A stretch of 64,000 nt of DNA from Leucobacter triazinivorans (GTDB lineage: Bacteria > Actinomycetota > Actinomycetes > Actinomycetales > Microbacteriaceae): assembly GCF_004208635.1 (NCBI RefSeq), contig NZ_CP035806.1, positions 1,550,001-1,614,000 on the forward strand, in the 5' to 3' direction. Each line of letters begins with the position of its first letter. The stretch's first letter is position 1. A program made the position numbers and the translations under genes. The notes beneath the pieces were generated by a model. That model was given only the letters and a program-made list of their open reading frames with translations. It was not told the DNA's origin and ran no database searches. Below, one piece after another: positions 51,550 to 60,228 of the stretch.

Positions 51550-53220
51550 ATGAGAAAATTGAGCATGTCCTTCTTCTCCGACATCTCCGCCAACGTCGCG
51601 GCGATCCGCGCCCTGACCGGCGAGGTATCGGATGTCGCGCTGCTGCCGACTGCGGCGGCTCGCCTGGACGATGCCGGAGCCGTGCAGCTGCTCGAACTGG
51701 CGTCGGCGGTGGGGCAGATGGCCGAGCGGCTGCGAGTCGCGGCTGCGGGAGTCGTCGCGATCCGCTCCTCCCGCGCTGCGGGACACGCCGGGCTCGCTCA
51801 ATCGCAGGGCCATCGGAGCGCAGTGACGCTCGTGCAGCACGTCACCGGCATGAGCCGGGGCGAGGCCGCGAAGCAAGTGAGAGTCGGAGAATCACTGTAC
51901 GACACAGCCGCTGCCGAGACGCTCACCCCGAGCATCGGCGTCCCTGTCGACAGCGCGGGCAGCGCCGAGAGCCTCCCGGCAGACGCGGCGGATGCGGGGA
52001 TCGGCGACGCGGGTGCCGGCGACGCGGGTGCCGGTGACGCAGGTGCCGGTGACGCAGGTGCCGGTGACGCAGGTGTCGGCGACGCAGGTGTCGGCGACGC
52101 AGCCCGCGCGACCGAGACCGGCGCTGATCCGATCGCGGCGAGTCCTTGGCACGCACCCCTCGGGTCGGCCCTGCTCAACGGAGCGATCACGGCTGCGCAG
52201 CACGACGCCATCTTGCGAGGGCTCGGGCAACCGCCGCAGCGCGACTGCCCGAGAGAGACCTCGGGTTTCGCGGCGGCCTGGTCCGTGGCTGCCGAACAGC
52301 TGATCGAGGAGACGCCCCGGCGCACGGTCGAGGAGCTGGGAAAGGCGGCGCGATACCTGCGCGACCAGCTCGACCCCGAGGGCGCCGAAGAACGCTACCT
52401 GGCGCGATACGAAGCGCGGTCGTTCCGCATGTGGGCCGACGCGGATGGCCGTCTCCGCGCGAGCGTCACGTTCGACGATTTCTCGGGCGCGTGGGTGCGG
52501 TCGGCATTCGACGCCGCACTGCGCCCGCGGCGAGGCGGCCCGCGATTCGTGAATCCCGCCGAGCAGGAGAAAGCCGCCGCCCTCACCTCGGATCCGCGCT
52601 CGAACGAACAACTCGCCTTCGACCTGCTGGTCGATCTGCTGCGGGCCGGCAGCCTCGCCGACGCCGAAACGGTGTACGGGACCCGGCAAGCCGGGGTGCG
52701 CCTGGTGCAAGTAGTGCGGGAAGCCGACGACGCTGCGCCCGTGACCTCCGGGCCCGCGCACACCGAGGACGGGGTGCTCGCCCTGCCGTCATGGGTGGCG
52801 CAGCAGCAGGCGTGCACCGTCGGCACCGTGCAGGCGTCGCTGAGTCGCGACGGCAACCCGCTCTACCTGGGCCGCAGCGTCCGGTTGTTCACGCCGGCGC
52901 AACGGATCGCGCTCGCCATCCGAGACGGCGGGTGCCGATGGAGCGAGTGCGATCGCCCCGCGTCCTACTGCGAAGCACACCACATCGACTCCTGGGCGAG
53001 CCAGGGCGGGCGCACGGATATCGATCGAGGGATCCTGCTGTGCGCCTTCCATCACATGCAGCTGCACAACGGCGGGTGGCGCATCACGCGAGCCGAGACC
53101 GAAGACTTCGTCCTCCACGACCCCGGCGGCGGAAGCACACCTCTGCCACCGCGCATCGAACTCAGATTCGCCTGGGCAGGCATCGACCCACCGCCACGGC
53201 GGTTCACACTCGCCGCGTAA
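51550..53220 (+). CDS. DUF222 / HNH endonuclease domain protein (13E12 type)
   Basis: A 556-residue member of the multicopy actinobacterial DUF222 (13E12) family. The helical DUF222 region runs from about residue 35 to 350, and the C-terminal HNH motif reads CDRPASYCEAHHIDSW, then ILLCAFHHMQLHNGGW (about 471-515). The zinc and catalytic His residues are present. Biological role unknown; phage-like or mobile origin has been proposed for the family. Six 15-bp repeats (52003-52092) encode a GDAGA/GDAGV spacer near residues 152-181. Starts at ATG 51550 or, equally plausibly, ATG 51565; no ribosome-binding site. Confidence 0.85.
   Translation: MRKLSMSFFSDISANVAAIRALTGEVSDVALLPTAAARLDDAGAVQLLELASAVGQMAERLRVAAAGVVAIRSSRAAGHAGLAQSQGHRSAVTLVQHVTGMSRGEAAKQVRVGESLYDTAAAETLTPSIGVPVDSAGSAESLPADAADAGIGDAGAGDAGAGDAGAGDAGAGDAGVGDAGVGDAARATETGADPIAASPWHAPLGSALLNGAITAAQHDAILRGLGQPPQRDCPRETSGFAAAWSVAAEQLIEETPRRTVEELGKAARYLRDQLDPEGAEERYLARYEARSFRMWADADGRLRASVTFDDFSGAWVRSAFDAALRPRRGGPRFVNPAEQEKAAALTSDPRSNEQLAFDLLVDLLRAGSLADAETVYGTRQAGVRLVQVVREADDAAPVTSGPAHTEDGVLALPSWVAQQQACTVGTVQASLSRDGNPLYLGRSVRLFTPAQRIALAIRDGGCRWSECDRPASYCEAHHIDSWASQGGRTDIDRGILLCAFHHMQLHNGGWRITRAETEDFVLHDPGGGSTPLPPRIELRFAWAGIDPPPRRFTLAA
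52003..52092. repeat. Six 15-bp in-frame repeats in the HNH gene
   Basis: Units GGCGACGCGGGTGCC to GGTGACGCAGGTGCC are repeated six times, encoding GDAGA pentapeptides. The unit keeps frame if it expands or contracts. Confidence 0.92.
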
Positions 53221-53269
53221 CACGAGGGGAGAAGTGCGCCTGGGCACGGGCCCGATGCGCACAGAGGGC

Positions 53270-53572
53270 CATCGCGACGCGCACTCGGGGCGCGAACGCG
53301 ACGCGCACGGGGCCACCATCGCGACGCTCACCCAGGGCGCGAACGCGACGCGCACGGGGCCACCATCGCGACGCGCACCCAGGGCGCGAACGCGACGCGC
53401 ACGGGGCCACCATCGCGACGCGCACCCAGGGCGCGAACACGACGCGCACCCAACACCATCGCGACGCTCACCCAGGGCGCGAACACGACGCGCACCCAAC
53501 ACCATCGCGACGCTCACCCAGGGCGCGAACGCGACGCGCGCGGGGCCACCATCGCGACGCGCGCGGGGCCAC
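53270..53572. repeat. 46-47 bp minisatellite downstream of the HNH gene
   Basis: Six full units start at 53270, 53317, 53364, 53411, 53457 and 53503, with a 23-bp partial at 53550. Each opens CATCGCGACGC and contains GGGCGCGAAC and GACGCGC. Units differ by a few substitutions and some end CCAACAC instead of GGGGCCAC. The rest of the 53221-53742 spacer holds the antiporter promoter (TAGCAT near 53689) and no gene. Confidence 0.94.
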
Positions 53573-53742
53573 CATCGCGACGCTCACCAGACACCGCAGC
53601 GAGGCGCACCGGGCACGATAGCCGCTCACCGGGGTACACAGCCGAAGATCCACGCGCAGAGCCGCGCATCGGCGCAGCACCGGGCGGGTAGCATAGTGCA
53701 ACGCGAACGCCGCTCCGTTCCCGCCCCGAGAGGAACCCGACC

Positions 53743-54945
53743 GTGACCGACGCCGAGCTCACCGTACTGCTGGTTCCCCTCGTGGCCGTCGTGGCCCCGC
53801 TCCTCGCCGCGCTCGTGCGTCGAGCCCTCGTGGTGCCGCTCGTCGTCTTCGAGATCGCTCTCGGCATGCTCATCGGCCCCTCGGGTCTCGGGTGGGTACA
53901 AGACGGCGCGATGCTCGACGCCCTCTCACAGTTCGGCCTGGCGGCCCTGTTCTTCATGGCCGGCAATGAGATCGATCCGGGATCGCTGCGCGGGGCATCG
54001 GGTCGGCGCGCGCTCGGCTGGTGGGGGCTCTCGGCGGTGCTCGCCCTCGGGGCGGGCCTGCTGCTCGGCGACGACCCCGCTGCCGTAATCATCATCGCAG
54101 TGGCGCTCACCGGCACCGCGCTCGGCACCATCATGCCCATGCTGCGCGACGCGGGACTCTCGCGCACCCCGCTCGGCCGCACCATCGGTACAGCCGGGGC
54201 CGTCGGGGAGTTCGCGCCGCTCGTCGCGATCTCAGTCTTCCTCAGCGGCAGGCAGCCGCTCGCGGGCACGATCGTACTGCTGCTGTTCATCGCCATCGCC
54301 GCGGCCGCGTTCTGGCTCGCGAGCCACGGCCCGCACCACTGGTTGCGGCGCATGGTCACGCTGACCCTGCACACGAGCGGTCAGTTCGCCGTGCGCTTCG
54401 TGCTCCTGCTGCTCGCGGCACTCGTCTCACTGGCCGTGGCGCTGGGCGTCGACTTCCTGCTCGGTGCCTTCACCGCCGGCATGCTCGCCCGCGTGGTGCT
54501 GCGCGGCGGCGATCCCGAAGAGATGCGGGTCATCGAGGCCAAGCTCGACTCAGTGGCCTTCGGACTGCTGGTGCCGATCTTCTTCGTCGCCACGGGCGTG
54601 GGCTTTCCCCTGGCGGCGCTCCTCGCGAGCCCCGAGAGCCTCACCCTCGTTCCACTCCTCGCGGTGATCATGCTGGTGGTGCGCGGCGTGCCCGGCTGGC
54701 TCGGGGCGGGCCGCGGAGCCCCACCCGGCGACCGCCGCACAGTCGCCCTGTTCACCGCCACCACACTGCCGCTCGTCATCGCCGTGACCGACATCGGCGC
54801 CGACGCCGGCGTGCTGGACGAGACCACCGCCGCCGCGATGGTGGGGGCGGCGATGCTCACCGTGCTGCTCTTCCCGATGCTCGCGCTGGTGGGACGGCCG
54901 TCCCGCCCGGCGACGCAGGAACCGCTGGCCGAGGCCCACGAATAG
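53743..54945 (+). CDS. CPA2-family cation/proton antiporter
   Basis: A 400-residue protein with about twelve spans and the Na+/H+ exchanger (KefB-like) pattern: VVFEIALGMLIGPSGLGW at the start, GLAALFFMAGNEID in span 3 and GAVGEFAPLVAI near residue 155. It lacks a C-terminal TrkA/RCK domain, so it is a short CPA2 type. The transported ion (K+ or Na+) cannot be told. GTG 53743 has GAGG upstream; the promoter region follows the 46-47 bp minisatellite. Confidence 0.88.
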   Translation: MTDAELTVLLVPLVAVVAPLLAALVRRALVVPLVVFEIALGMLIGPSGLGWVQDGAMLDALSQFGLAALFFMAGNEIDPGSLRGASGRRALGWWGLSAVLALGAGLLLGDDPAAVIIIAVALTGTALGTIMPMLRDAGLSRTPLGRTIGTAGAVGEFAPLVAISVFLSGRQPLAGTIVLLLFIAIAAAAFWLASHGPHHWLRRMVTLTLHTSGQFAVRFVLLLLAALVSLAVALGVDFLLGAFTAGMLARVVLRGGDPEEMRVIEAKLDSVAFGLLVPIFFVATGVGFPLAALLASPESLTLVPLLAVIMLVVRGVPGWLGAGRGAPPGDRRTVALFTATTLPLVIAVTDIGADAGVLDETTAAAMVGAAMLTVLLFPMLALVGRPSRPATQEPLAEAHE

Positions 54946-54985
54946 TCGGGGTTCCGCGTCGCGATCCACCGCCGAGCAGGCCGGC

Positions 54986-55105
54986 GTGCCGACGTGCGGG
55001 CGTGCGGGCGTGCCGACGTGCGGGCGTGCCGACGTGCCGGCGTGCCGACGTGCCGGCGTGCCGACGTGCCGGCGTGCCGACGTGCGGGCGTGCCGACGTG
55101 CCGAA
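54986..55105. repeat. Fifteen tandem copies of an 8-bp unit, GTGC[CG]G[AG]C
   Basis: 120 bp split into 15 octamers (GTGCCGAC, GTGCCGGC, GTGCGGGC; the last is GTGCCGAA). The tract is intergenic, about 90 bp before the promoter of the MpaB-like gene. The reverse-complement unit GCCGGCAC resembles the GCGGCAC unit at 61702-61798. Confidence 0.94.
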
Positions 55106-55197
55106 CCGCCGCCTTGCCGTGCTATCGAACCGCCGCCTTGCCGAATCACCGACCCGCCCGTCCGCCGATCCCCCGCGATACCGAACTGCAACCAGTA

Positions 55198-55262
55198 TTG
55201 GACATCATCCACATTTCCTGACAAGATCAGAAGCAATTGTGCGGTGAGAAACGGGGAGACGC
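55198..55262 (+). promoter_or_regulatory. Promoter region of the MpaB-like gene
   Basis: TTGGAC (55198-55203) is followed 18 bp later by CAAGAT in an unusually AT-rich segment. GGGGAG lies four bases before ATG 55263. This is the most conventional -35/-10 pair in the window. Confidence 0.45.
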
Positions 55263-56216
55263 ATGAGCACCACTGAGATCGAAGGCAGCGCGGCTTCCGC
55301 AGACGTCGCCGCCGCACCCCACCCGGGCGGCTGCCCAGTGGCGCACCGCGGATCCGGCGCACCGGCGATAGCGGGCCCCACCGACACGCTGCGGGCCGAC
55401 GACGGGTACTTCGGCCCCGGCAGCGTGAGCTGGCGGCTCTTCGCCGACCCGAGCTCCAAGCTCGGCGGCGTGGCCGCGATCCTGCTGCAGTCGCTGAATC
55501 CGATGATGATGCGGGTCTTCGACGGCACCAGCGGCTACGCCACCGACATCGAGGGTCGCGGCGAGCGCACCGGCCGCTACATCGACACCACGATCTACGG
55601 CGACCGGGCTCACGCCGACGCCGCGGGCGCCGCCGTGCAGCGCCTGCACGCGGCCAGCGTCTGGACCGACCCGCGCACCGGCGAGGAACTGCGCGCCGAC
55701 ACCGAGGAGTGGCTCGCCTGGACGCACAACAGCATCGTCTACGGAGTGCTGCGCGCCGCCGACGCCTTCGGCCCGCTGCTCACGGTGGCCGAGCAGGACC
55801 GCTTCGTCGTCGAGCAGCACGAGGCCGCCCGCATCGTCGGCATCACCGACCGCGCGCTGCTCCCGGCAACCCGCGCCGAACTCGACCGCTACGTCGACGA
55901 CAACAAGGACTGGATGGCGCTCACCCTGCCCGCGGCCGAGATCTCTCGCAATCTGCGCAAGCCCGCACTCCGCGGCAATCCGCTCAAGGTGTGGGCGGGA
56001 GTCAACATCCAGGACGGGATCCTCTCCCTGCTGCCGGACTGGGCGCTGCTGCTGTTCGGGATCGACGGCCGTCCCATGAACCTGCGCGCGGCGGCCCGCG
56101 TCACCCGCCGTTTCGTGGAGCGGGCGCGCTCGGGGCGCAGTTCGGAGGACCTGATCGCCGAGGTCGCCGAGCGTGTGCAGACCCACCCCTATCGCCGGGT
56201 GCGGCGAGCACGCTGA
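55263..56216 (+). CDS. MpaB-like oxygenase family protein (DUF2236)
   Basis: 317 residues in the DUF2236 family, which includes rubber oxygenase Lcp and MpaB and in which characterised members bind heme b. Recognisable stretches are DDGYFGPGSVSWRLFADP, ILLQSLNPMMMRVFDGTSGY, and WLAWTHNSIVYGVLRAADAF with candidate heme-ligand His and Arg residues. The N-terminal 30 residues contain CPVAH and look disordered. No signal peptide is visible, so it is probably cytoplasmic. The substrate is unknown. Confidence 0.82.
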   Translation: MSTTEIEGSAASADVAAAPHPGGCPVAHRGSGAPAIAGPTDTLRADDGYFGPGSVSWRLFADPSSKLGGVAAILLQSLNPMMMRVFDGTSGYATDIEGRGERTGRYIDTTIYGDRAHADAAGAAVQRLHAASVWTDPRTGEELRADTEEWLAWTHNSIVYGVLRAADAFGPLLTVAEQDRFVVEQHEAARIVGITDRALLPATRAELDRYVDDNKDWMALTLPAAEISRNLRKPALRGNPLKVWAGVNIQDGILSLLPDWALLLFGIDGRPMNLRAAARVTRRFVERARSGRSSEDLIAEVAERVQTHPYRRVRRAR

Positions 56217-56227
56217 GTACAAGCGAG

Positions 56228-56310
56228 CCGCCGAGCGCACACCGACCGCCGAGCACACACCGACCACCGAGCACACACCGACCACCGAGCACACACCGAC
56301 CGCCGAGCGC
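56228..56310. repeat. 18-bp tandem repeat upstream of the phosphodiesterase gene
   Basis: Four units (56228, 56246, 56264, 56282) of CCACCGAGCACACACCGA type plus a partial fifth. Eighteen is a multiple of three, and both strands stay open across it, but the gene is judged to begin at 56365. Confidence 0.9.
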
Positions 56311-56352
56311 GAGGGTCCGCCGGCCCCACCGCCCGGCGTCGGTGGCCCGCCC

Positions 56353-56364
56353 TACACTGTGACC
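56353..56364 (+). promoter_or_regulatory. Probable leaderless promoter of the phosphodiesterase gene
   Basis: TACACT (56353-56358) lies exactly six bases before the ATG at 56365, with no ribosome-binding site between; the same spacing as at 9481 and 21614. Confidence 0.5.
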
Positions 56365-58245
56365 ATGCCGACCGACACCGCGCGGGCGCCCAGACCCGGC
56401 CTCTGGAGCGAGTACCGGCTGCTGCTGCGCGGCGGGTGGGGACTCGTAAGGGCGGCCGGGGCGCGCCTCGCCGCGCTGATCCTCGTGACCCACCTCATCG
56501 TGCTCGGAGTCGCGCTGCCCGTGCTCGGGTGGCTCTTCCGCGAGGCGCTGCGCGCAAACGGCATGTCCGGGCTCGATCTCGGGCAGCTGCGGGCGGGCGG
56601 GGGCCTCACGCTCTCGATCGCGCTGATCGTCGGAATCATCGCGCTGGCGTTCTGGCTGATCTCGCTACAGTTCACGGCGTTCGTCGCGCTGCTGCACCGG
56701 CCCGGCATCTCCGGGCGCGAGCTGCTCGGCGAGTTCGGCCGCATGACCCGCAAGCTGCTGCGCCCGTCATCCGTACCCCTGCTCCTCTACCTCTTCCTGC
56801 TGCTGCCGCTCACGGGATTCGGCTTCACCTCGGCGTTCACGCGGGGCATCGCCATCCCGTCCTTCATCTCGGGTGAGCTGCTCAAGAGCGCGTCGAACGG
56901 CGCCGCGCTGGTCCTGGTCATCCTGCTGCTCGTGCTGCTCAACATCCGGCTCTCGCTCACGGTGCCCGTCTTCGTGCTCACCTCCGGCGGCAAGTCAGCG
57001 CGCGCCAGCTGGCGCCTCACCCGCGGGCTGCGCGCCTCCGTGCCGCTCGTGCTGGCGATCGCGACGGTGCTGGTATTCGGGGCCGTCGTCGCATTCGCCG
57101 TGGTCGTCGCCGCCATCGTTCCGACCGCGCTCACCGACCTGCTCGCACCCGAGGCATCGCCGCTCGTCGCTGCGTACTCGCTCGGTGCAGCGCAGGTCGT
57201 GGGTCTGCTGCTGAGCGGGCTGGTCACCTCACTCGTCGCAGCGGTGCTCATCGTGCGGGTGCGGAGGGGCGAGGATCGGCTGCCCGCCGGCGTCCAGATG
57301 CTCCCGGGCGAGGGATCCGCGCCCGAGACCGCGGCGCGCGCCCCGCGCCCCCCGCGCCCCCCGCGGCCCGGCGGCTCCCGACGCACCGCAGCGGCGGTCG
57401 CCGTGGTCGCGGTGGTGCTGGCGCTCGGTTTCGGCACCGCGTCCATCGGCACGCTGCAGCGCCTCTCGAACGCACCGGACACGCTCGTGCTCGCGCATCG
57501 CGGCTTCTCCGACGGCGGCGTCGAGAACACGCTGAGCGGGCTCGAGGCCGCGGCGAGCGCGGGTGCCGACCTGGTCGAGATGGACGTGATGCAGACGAAG
57601 GACGGCGGCTTCGTCGCGATGCACGATGCGACGCTCGATCGGCTGGCCGGCCGGCCCGAGGCGGTGCGCGACCTGACGGTCGCCGAGCTCAGCGGCATCG
57701 CGGTGCGGGATCTGGAGGGGCACGAGGATCGCATCCCGTCGTTCGCCGACTACGTGACCCGCGCGGACGAGCTGGGCATGCCGCTGCTCATCGAGATCAA
57801 GCTGGGCGGGGCCGACACACCCGATCACGTCGAACGCCTCGTCGCCGAGCTCGAGCGCCTGGACGCGCTCGAGAGCAACATCTACCACTCGCTCGACGCC
57901 GCGAGCGTGGCGCGTCTCAAGCAGCTGCGCCCCGACCTCACTGTGGGATACACCATGGCCTTCGCCGGGGCGGGCGTGCCCGACACCCCCGCCGATTTCA
58001 TCGTGGTGGAGGAGTGGACGGCCACCGAGCAGATGCAGCGCGCCGCGTGGGGATCGGGGCTCGGCTTCATGGTCTGGACCGTCAATGAGGACGCGGGCAT
58101 GCACGAGCACCTGCGGCGCGACACCGACGGCATCATCACCGATCACCCGGATCGGGCGCTCGGGATCCGCGACGAGATGCAGCAGGAGACCGGTCTCTCC
58201 GGCGTGCTCGTCGACGCCGTGACCCGCTTCGTCACCGTGGTGTAG
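56365..58245 (+). CDS. Membrane-anchored glycerophosphodiester phosphodiesterase
   Basis: 626 residues. The first 300 or so form a membrane domain of seven or eight spans, as in the GDPD membrane-domain proteins. A Pro/Arg-rich linker and one more span (about 350-370) lead to the catalytic GDPD domain: LAHRGFSDGGVENTLSGL with the catalytic His/Arg, DLVEMDVMQTKDGGFVAMHD with metal-binding Glu/Asp and the second His, and a late FMVWTVNEDAGM. It would hydrolyse glycerophosphodiesters, or polyglycerol-phosphate wall polymers, to glycerol-3-phosphate. ATG 56365 is chosen for the TACACT element six bases upstream. Its 3' end overlaps the PfkB gene tail to tail by 14 bases. Confidence 0.9.
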   Translation: MPTDTARAPRPGLWSEYRLLLRGGWGLVRAAGARLAALILVTHLIVLGVALPVLGWLFREALRANGMSGLDLGQLRAGGGLTLSIALIVGIIALAFWLISLQFTAFVALLHRPGISGRELLGEFGRMTRKLLRPSSVPLLLYLFLLLPLTGFGFTSAFTRGIAIPSFISGELLKSASNGAALVLVILLLVLLNIRLSLTVPVFVLTSGGKSARASWRLTRGLRASVPLVLAIATVLVFGAVVAFAVVVAAIVPTALTDLLAPEASPLVAAYSLGAAQVVGLLLSGLVTSLVAAVLIVRVRRGEDRLPAGVQMLPGEGSAPETAARAPRPPRPPRPGGSRRTAAAVAVVAVVLALGFGTASIGTLQRLSNAPDTLVLAHRGFSDGGVENTLSGLEAAASAGADLVEMDVMQTKDGGFVAMHDATLDRLAGRPEAVRDLTVAELSGIAVRDLEGHEDRIPSFADYVTRADELGMPLLIEIKLGGADTPDHVERLVAELERLDALESNIYHSLDAASVARLKQLRPDLTVGYTMAFAGAGVPDTPADFIVVEEWTATEQMQRAAWGSGLGFMVWTVNEDAGMHEHLRRDTDGIITDHPDRALGIRDEMQQETGLSGVLVDAVTRFVTVV

Positions 58246-59203
58246 CGGTCGCGCCCGGGGTCTCGGCTCGCGCCGCGATGAACGCCTCGACCTCGGCGCG
58301 ATCCGCATACGAGGCCTGTGCCCCGACGCGCTGCACCGACACCGCCGAGACGGCGGTCGCGAAGCGCACGGCCTCCACCAGATCGACGCCGCGCGCCAGC
58401 TCGCACGCCACGGCCCCGACGAACGCGTCGCCCGCCCCGGTCGTGTCGATCACGGGCACCCGGTGGGCGGCGACGCGCGTCGGCGTCTCGGCTCCCCCGC
58501 CCGCCACGACCGCGCCCGCGGGCCCCAGGGTGATCACGACAGAGCACGCCCCCGCCTCGCGCAGGCGCCCCGCGAGGCGCTCGTAGTCCTCGACTGCGAG
58601 GCCGGCGGCGTCCGTCGTGTCGTCGCCCAGAGCCGCGCGCGCCTCGTGCTCGTTCACGATGAGCGGATCGCAGAGGCGCAGCGTCTCGGGGGCGATCCGA
58701 GTGGCCGGGGCGGCGTTGAGCACCACCCGCGTGCCGCACGCCGCTGCGCGCGCCGCCACGCGGAACGCCGTCGCCGCGGGGATCTCGAGGCTGAGCACCA
58801 GAACGCGCGATCCTGTCCAGGCGGCCGCGTGCTGCTCGGCGCGCTCGATGTCGAGCGCGGCGTTGGCCCCGGGCGAGACCACGATGGAGTTCTCACCGTC
58901 GGGGGTGAGGAAGATGATCGCGGTGCCGGTGGCCCCGTCGACGCCGATCATGGTGCTCGTGTCCACACCGGCGGCGGAGAGGCGATCCCGCAGGAAGGCG
59001 CCGTCGGCGTCGTGGCCGACGCAGGCGACGATCCCGGCGTCGGCCCCGCAGCGCGCCGCCGCCGCGGCCTGGTTGGCGCCCTTGCCTCCCGGCAGTCGCT
59101 GCAGGTCGCCGCCCAGCAGGGTCTCGCCGCCACCGGGGCGCCGGGGCACCTCGACCACGAGGTCGACGTTCGCGCTGCCGACCACGACCACGTCGCGACT
59201 CAT
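58232..59203 (-). CDS. PfkB-family carbohydrate kinase (ribokinase-like)
   Basis: A 323-residue kinase with PfkB motifs: GSANVDLVVEVPRRPGGGET at the N-terminus, GGKGANQAAAAARCG (substrate side), and the ATP/catalytic IDTTGAGDAFVGAVACELA near residue 252 with the catalytic Asp. The pattern is closest to ribokinase. Its start overlaps the nucleoside hydrolase stop by ATGA, so the pair would turn a ribonucleoside into free base and ribose, then ribose-5-phosphate. Confidence 0.92.
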   Translation of the reverse strand: MSRDVVVVGSANVDLVVEVPRRPGGGETLLGGDLQRLPGGKGANQAAAAARCGADAGIVACVGHDADGAFLRDRLSAAGVDTSTMIGVDGATGTAIIFLTPDGENSIVVSPGANAALDIERAEQHAAAWTGSRVLVLSLEIPAATAFRVAARAAACGTRVVLNAAPATRIAPETLRLCDPLIVNEHEARAALGDDTTDAAGLAVEDYERLAGRLREAGACSVVITLGPAGAVVAGGGAETPTRVAAHRVPVIDTTGAGDAFVGAVACELARGVDLVEAVRFATAVSAVSVQRVGAQASYADRAEVEAFIAARAETPGATATPR

Positions 59204-60183
59204 GATCGCTCGGCTCCGAAGGTCGGGAGCGCCCCGTGCCCGGCGATGAGGTCGACCGCCTCGTCGGCGATGCGATCGTCGACGTCGAGCAGCACCGTGC
59301 AGTGCGCCCCGTGCTGCGCGGGGAAGCCCCGGTAGACTCCGCGCAGATCGACCACTGTCTGGCCGCGGCCGGGGCCGGCCGTCGTGTCCACCTCGACGTG
59401 CACGACGGGAGCCAGCCGCACATCGAGCACCCCCGCAGCGGCGGCGACGGCGAGCGTATCGTGCATGCAGCACTGCCACTCGCCGAACACCTCGTCGCGG
59501 TAGAACTCGCCGTAGTGCTGCAGGATGCGGGCCAGGTAGCGGCCGGCCTCGCCCCCGGCGGCGAGGCGATCGCGGTGCTCGGCAGTGAGGATCACATCCA
59601 TCGTCACATCGAGCCCGGCCATCACGATGGGCCAGGGCGCCCGGAACACCGCTGCCGCCGCCTCCGGATCCTTATGGATGTTGGCCTCCGCGACCGGTGT
59701 GACGTTGCCCGGTCGGCGCGCGGATCCGCCCATGAGGGCGACGCCCGCCACGAGGCCCGGCAGCTCGGGGTCGAGCGCCAGGGCGGTCGCGATGTTGGTG
59801 AGCGGCCCGACCGGCACGAGCCACACCTCCCCCGGGTGCGCCCGCACGAGCTCGACGATCTGCTGCGCCGCCGTGGTGGGCGCGGCGGGCCGCACGGGGG
59901 CGTCGTCTCCCGCGCCGCCCTGCCCATCGGCGCCGTGCACGTGGAAGGCGAACTCGGGCCGATCGCCGAGCAGCGGCGCGGCGGCGCCCGACGCCACCGG
60001 CACGTCGGTGCGGCCCACCAGATCGAGCACCCGCAGCGTGTTGCGCGTCGCCAACGGCACGTCGACGTTGCCCCACACCGCTCCCACGCCGAGCAGCTCG
60101 ATCCCCGGGTGCAGCGCCGCGTACATGATCGCCATCGCGTCGTCGACGCCGGTGTCGCAGTCGAGGATCATCTTCGTCGCCAT
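59200..60183 (-). CDS. Nucleoside hydrolase (IunH-like)
   Basis: 327 residues. The calcium-binding DCDTGVDDAMAIMYA signature lies at the N-terminus (about residues 8-22), with VGPLTNIATALALDPEL in the middle and a late CCMHDTLAVAAAAGVLD. It should split purine or pyrimidine ribonucleosides into base and ribose. ATG 60183 is preferred; it is preceded by CAGAAT six bases upstream and no strong ribosome-binding site. Translationally coupled to the ribokinase-like gene. No nucleoside transporter gene is adjacent. Confidence 0.92.
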   Translation of the reverse strand: MATKMILDCDTGVDDAMAIMYAALHPGIELLGVGAVWGNVDVPLATRNTLRVLDLVGRTDVPVASGAAAPLLGDRPEFAFHVHGADGQGGAGDDAPVRPAAPTTAAQQIVELVRAHPGEVWLVPVGPLTNIATALALDPELPGLVAGVALMGGSARRPGNVTPVAEANIHKDPEAAAAVFRAPWPIVMAGLDVTMDVILTAEHRDRLAAGGEAGRYLARILQHYGEFYRDEVFGEWQCCMHDTLAVAAAAGVLDVRLAPVVHVEVDTTAGPGRGQTVVDLRGVYRGFPAQHGAHCTVLLDVDDRIADEAVDLIAGHGALPTFGAERS

Positions 60184-60228
60184 GCCCCCATTCTGCTGCA
60201 CGCGGACGCCGTGCGGGTGATCCGCCGC

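Noticed and set aside
53270..53572. Repeat array considered as a CRISPR array
   Set aside because: Units are contiguous, near-identical and have no unique spacers; no cas genes are nearby. It is a minisatellite.
56173..56364. Extension of the phosphodiesterase gene through the 18-bp repeats (TPTTEH-type peptide)
   Set aside because: It would overlap the end of the preceding gene and lacks a ribosome-binding site. TACACT six bases before ATG 56365 supports the shorter form.
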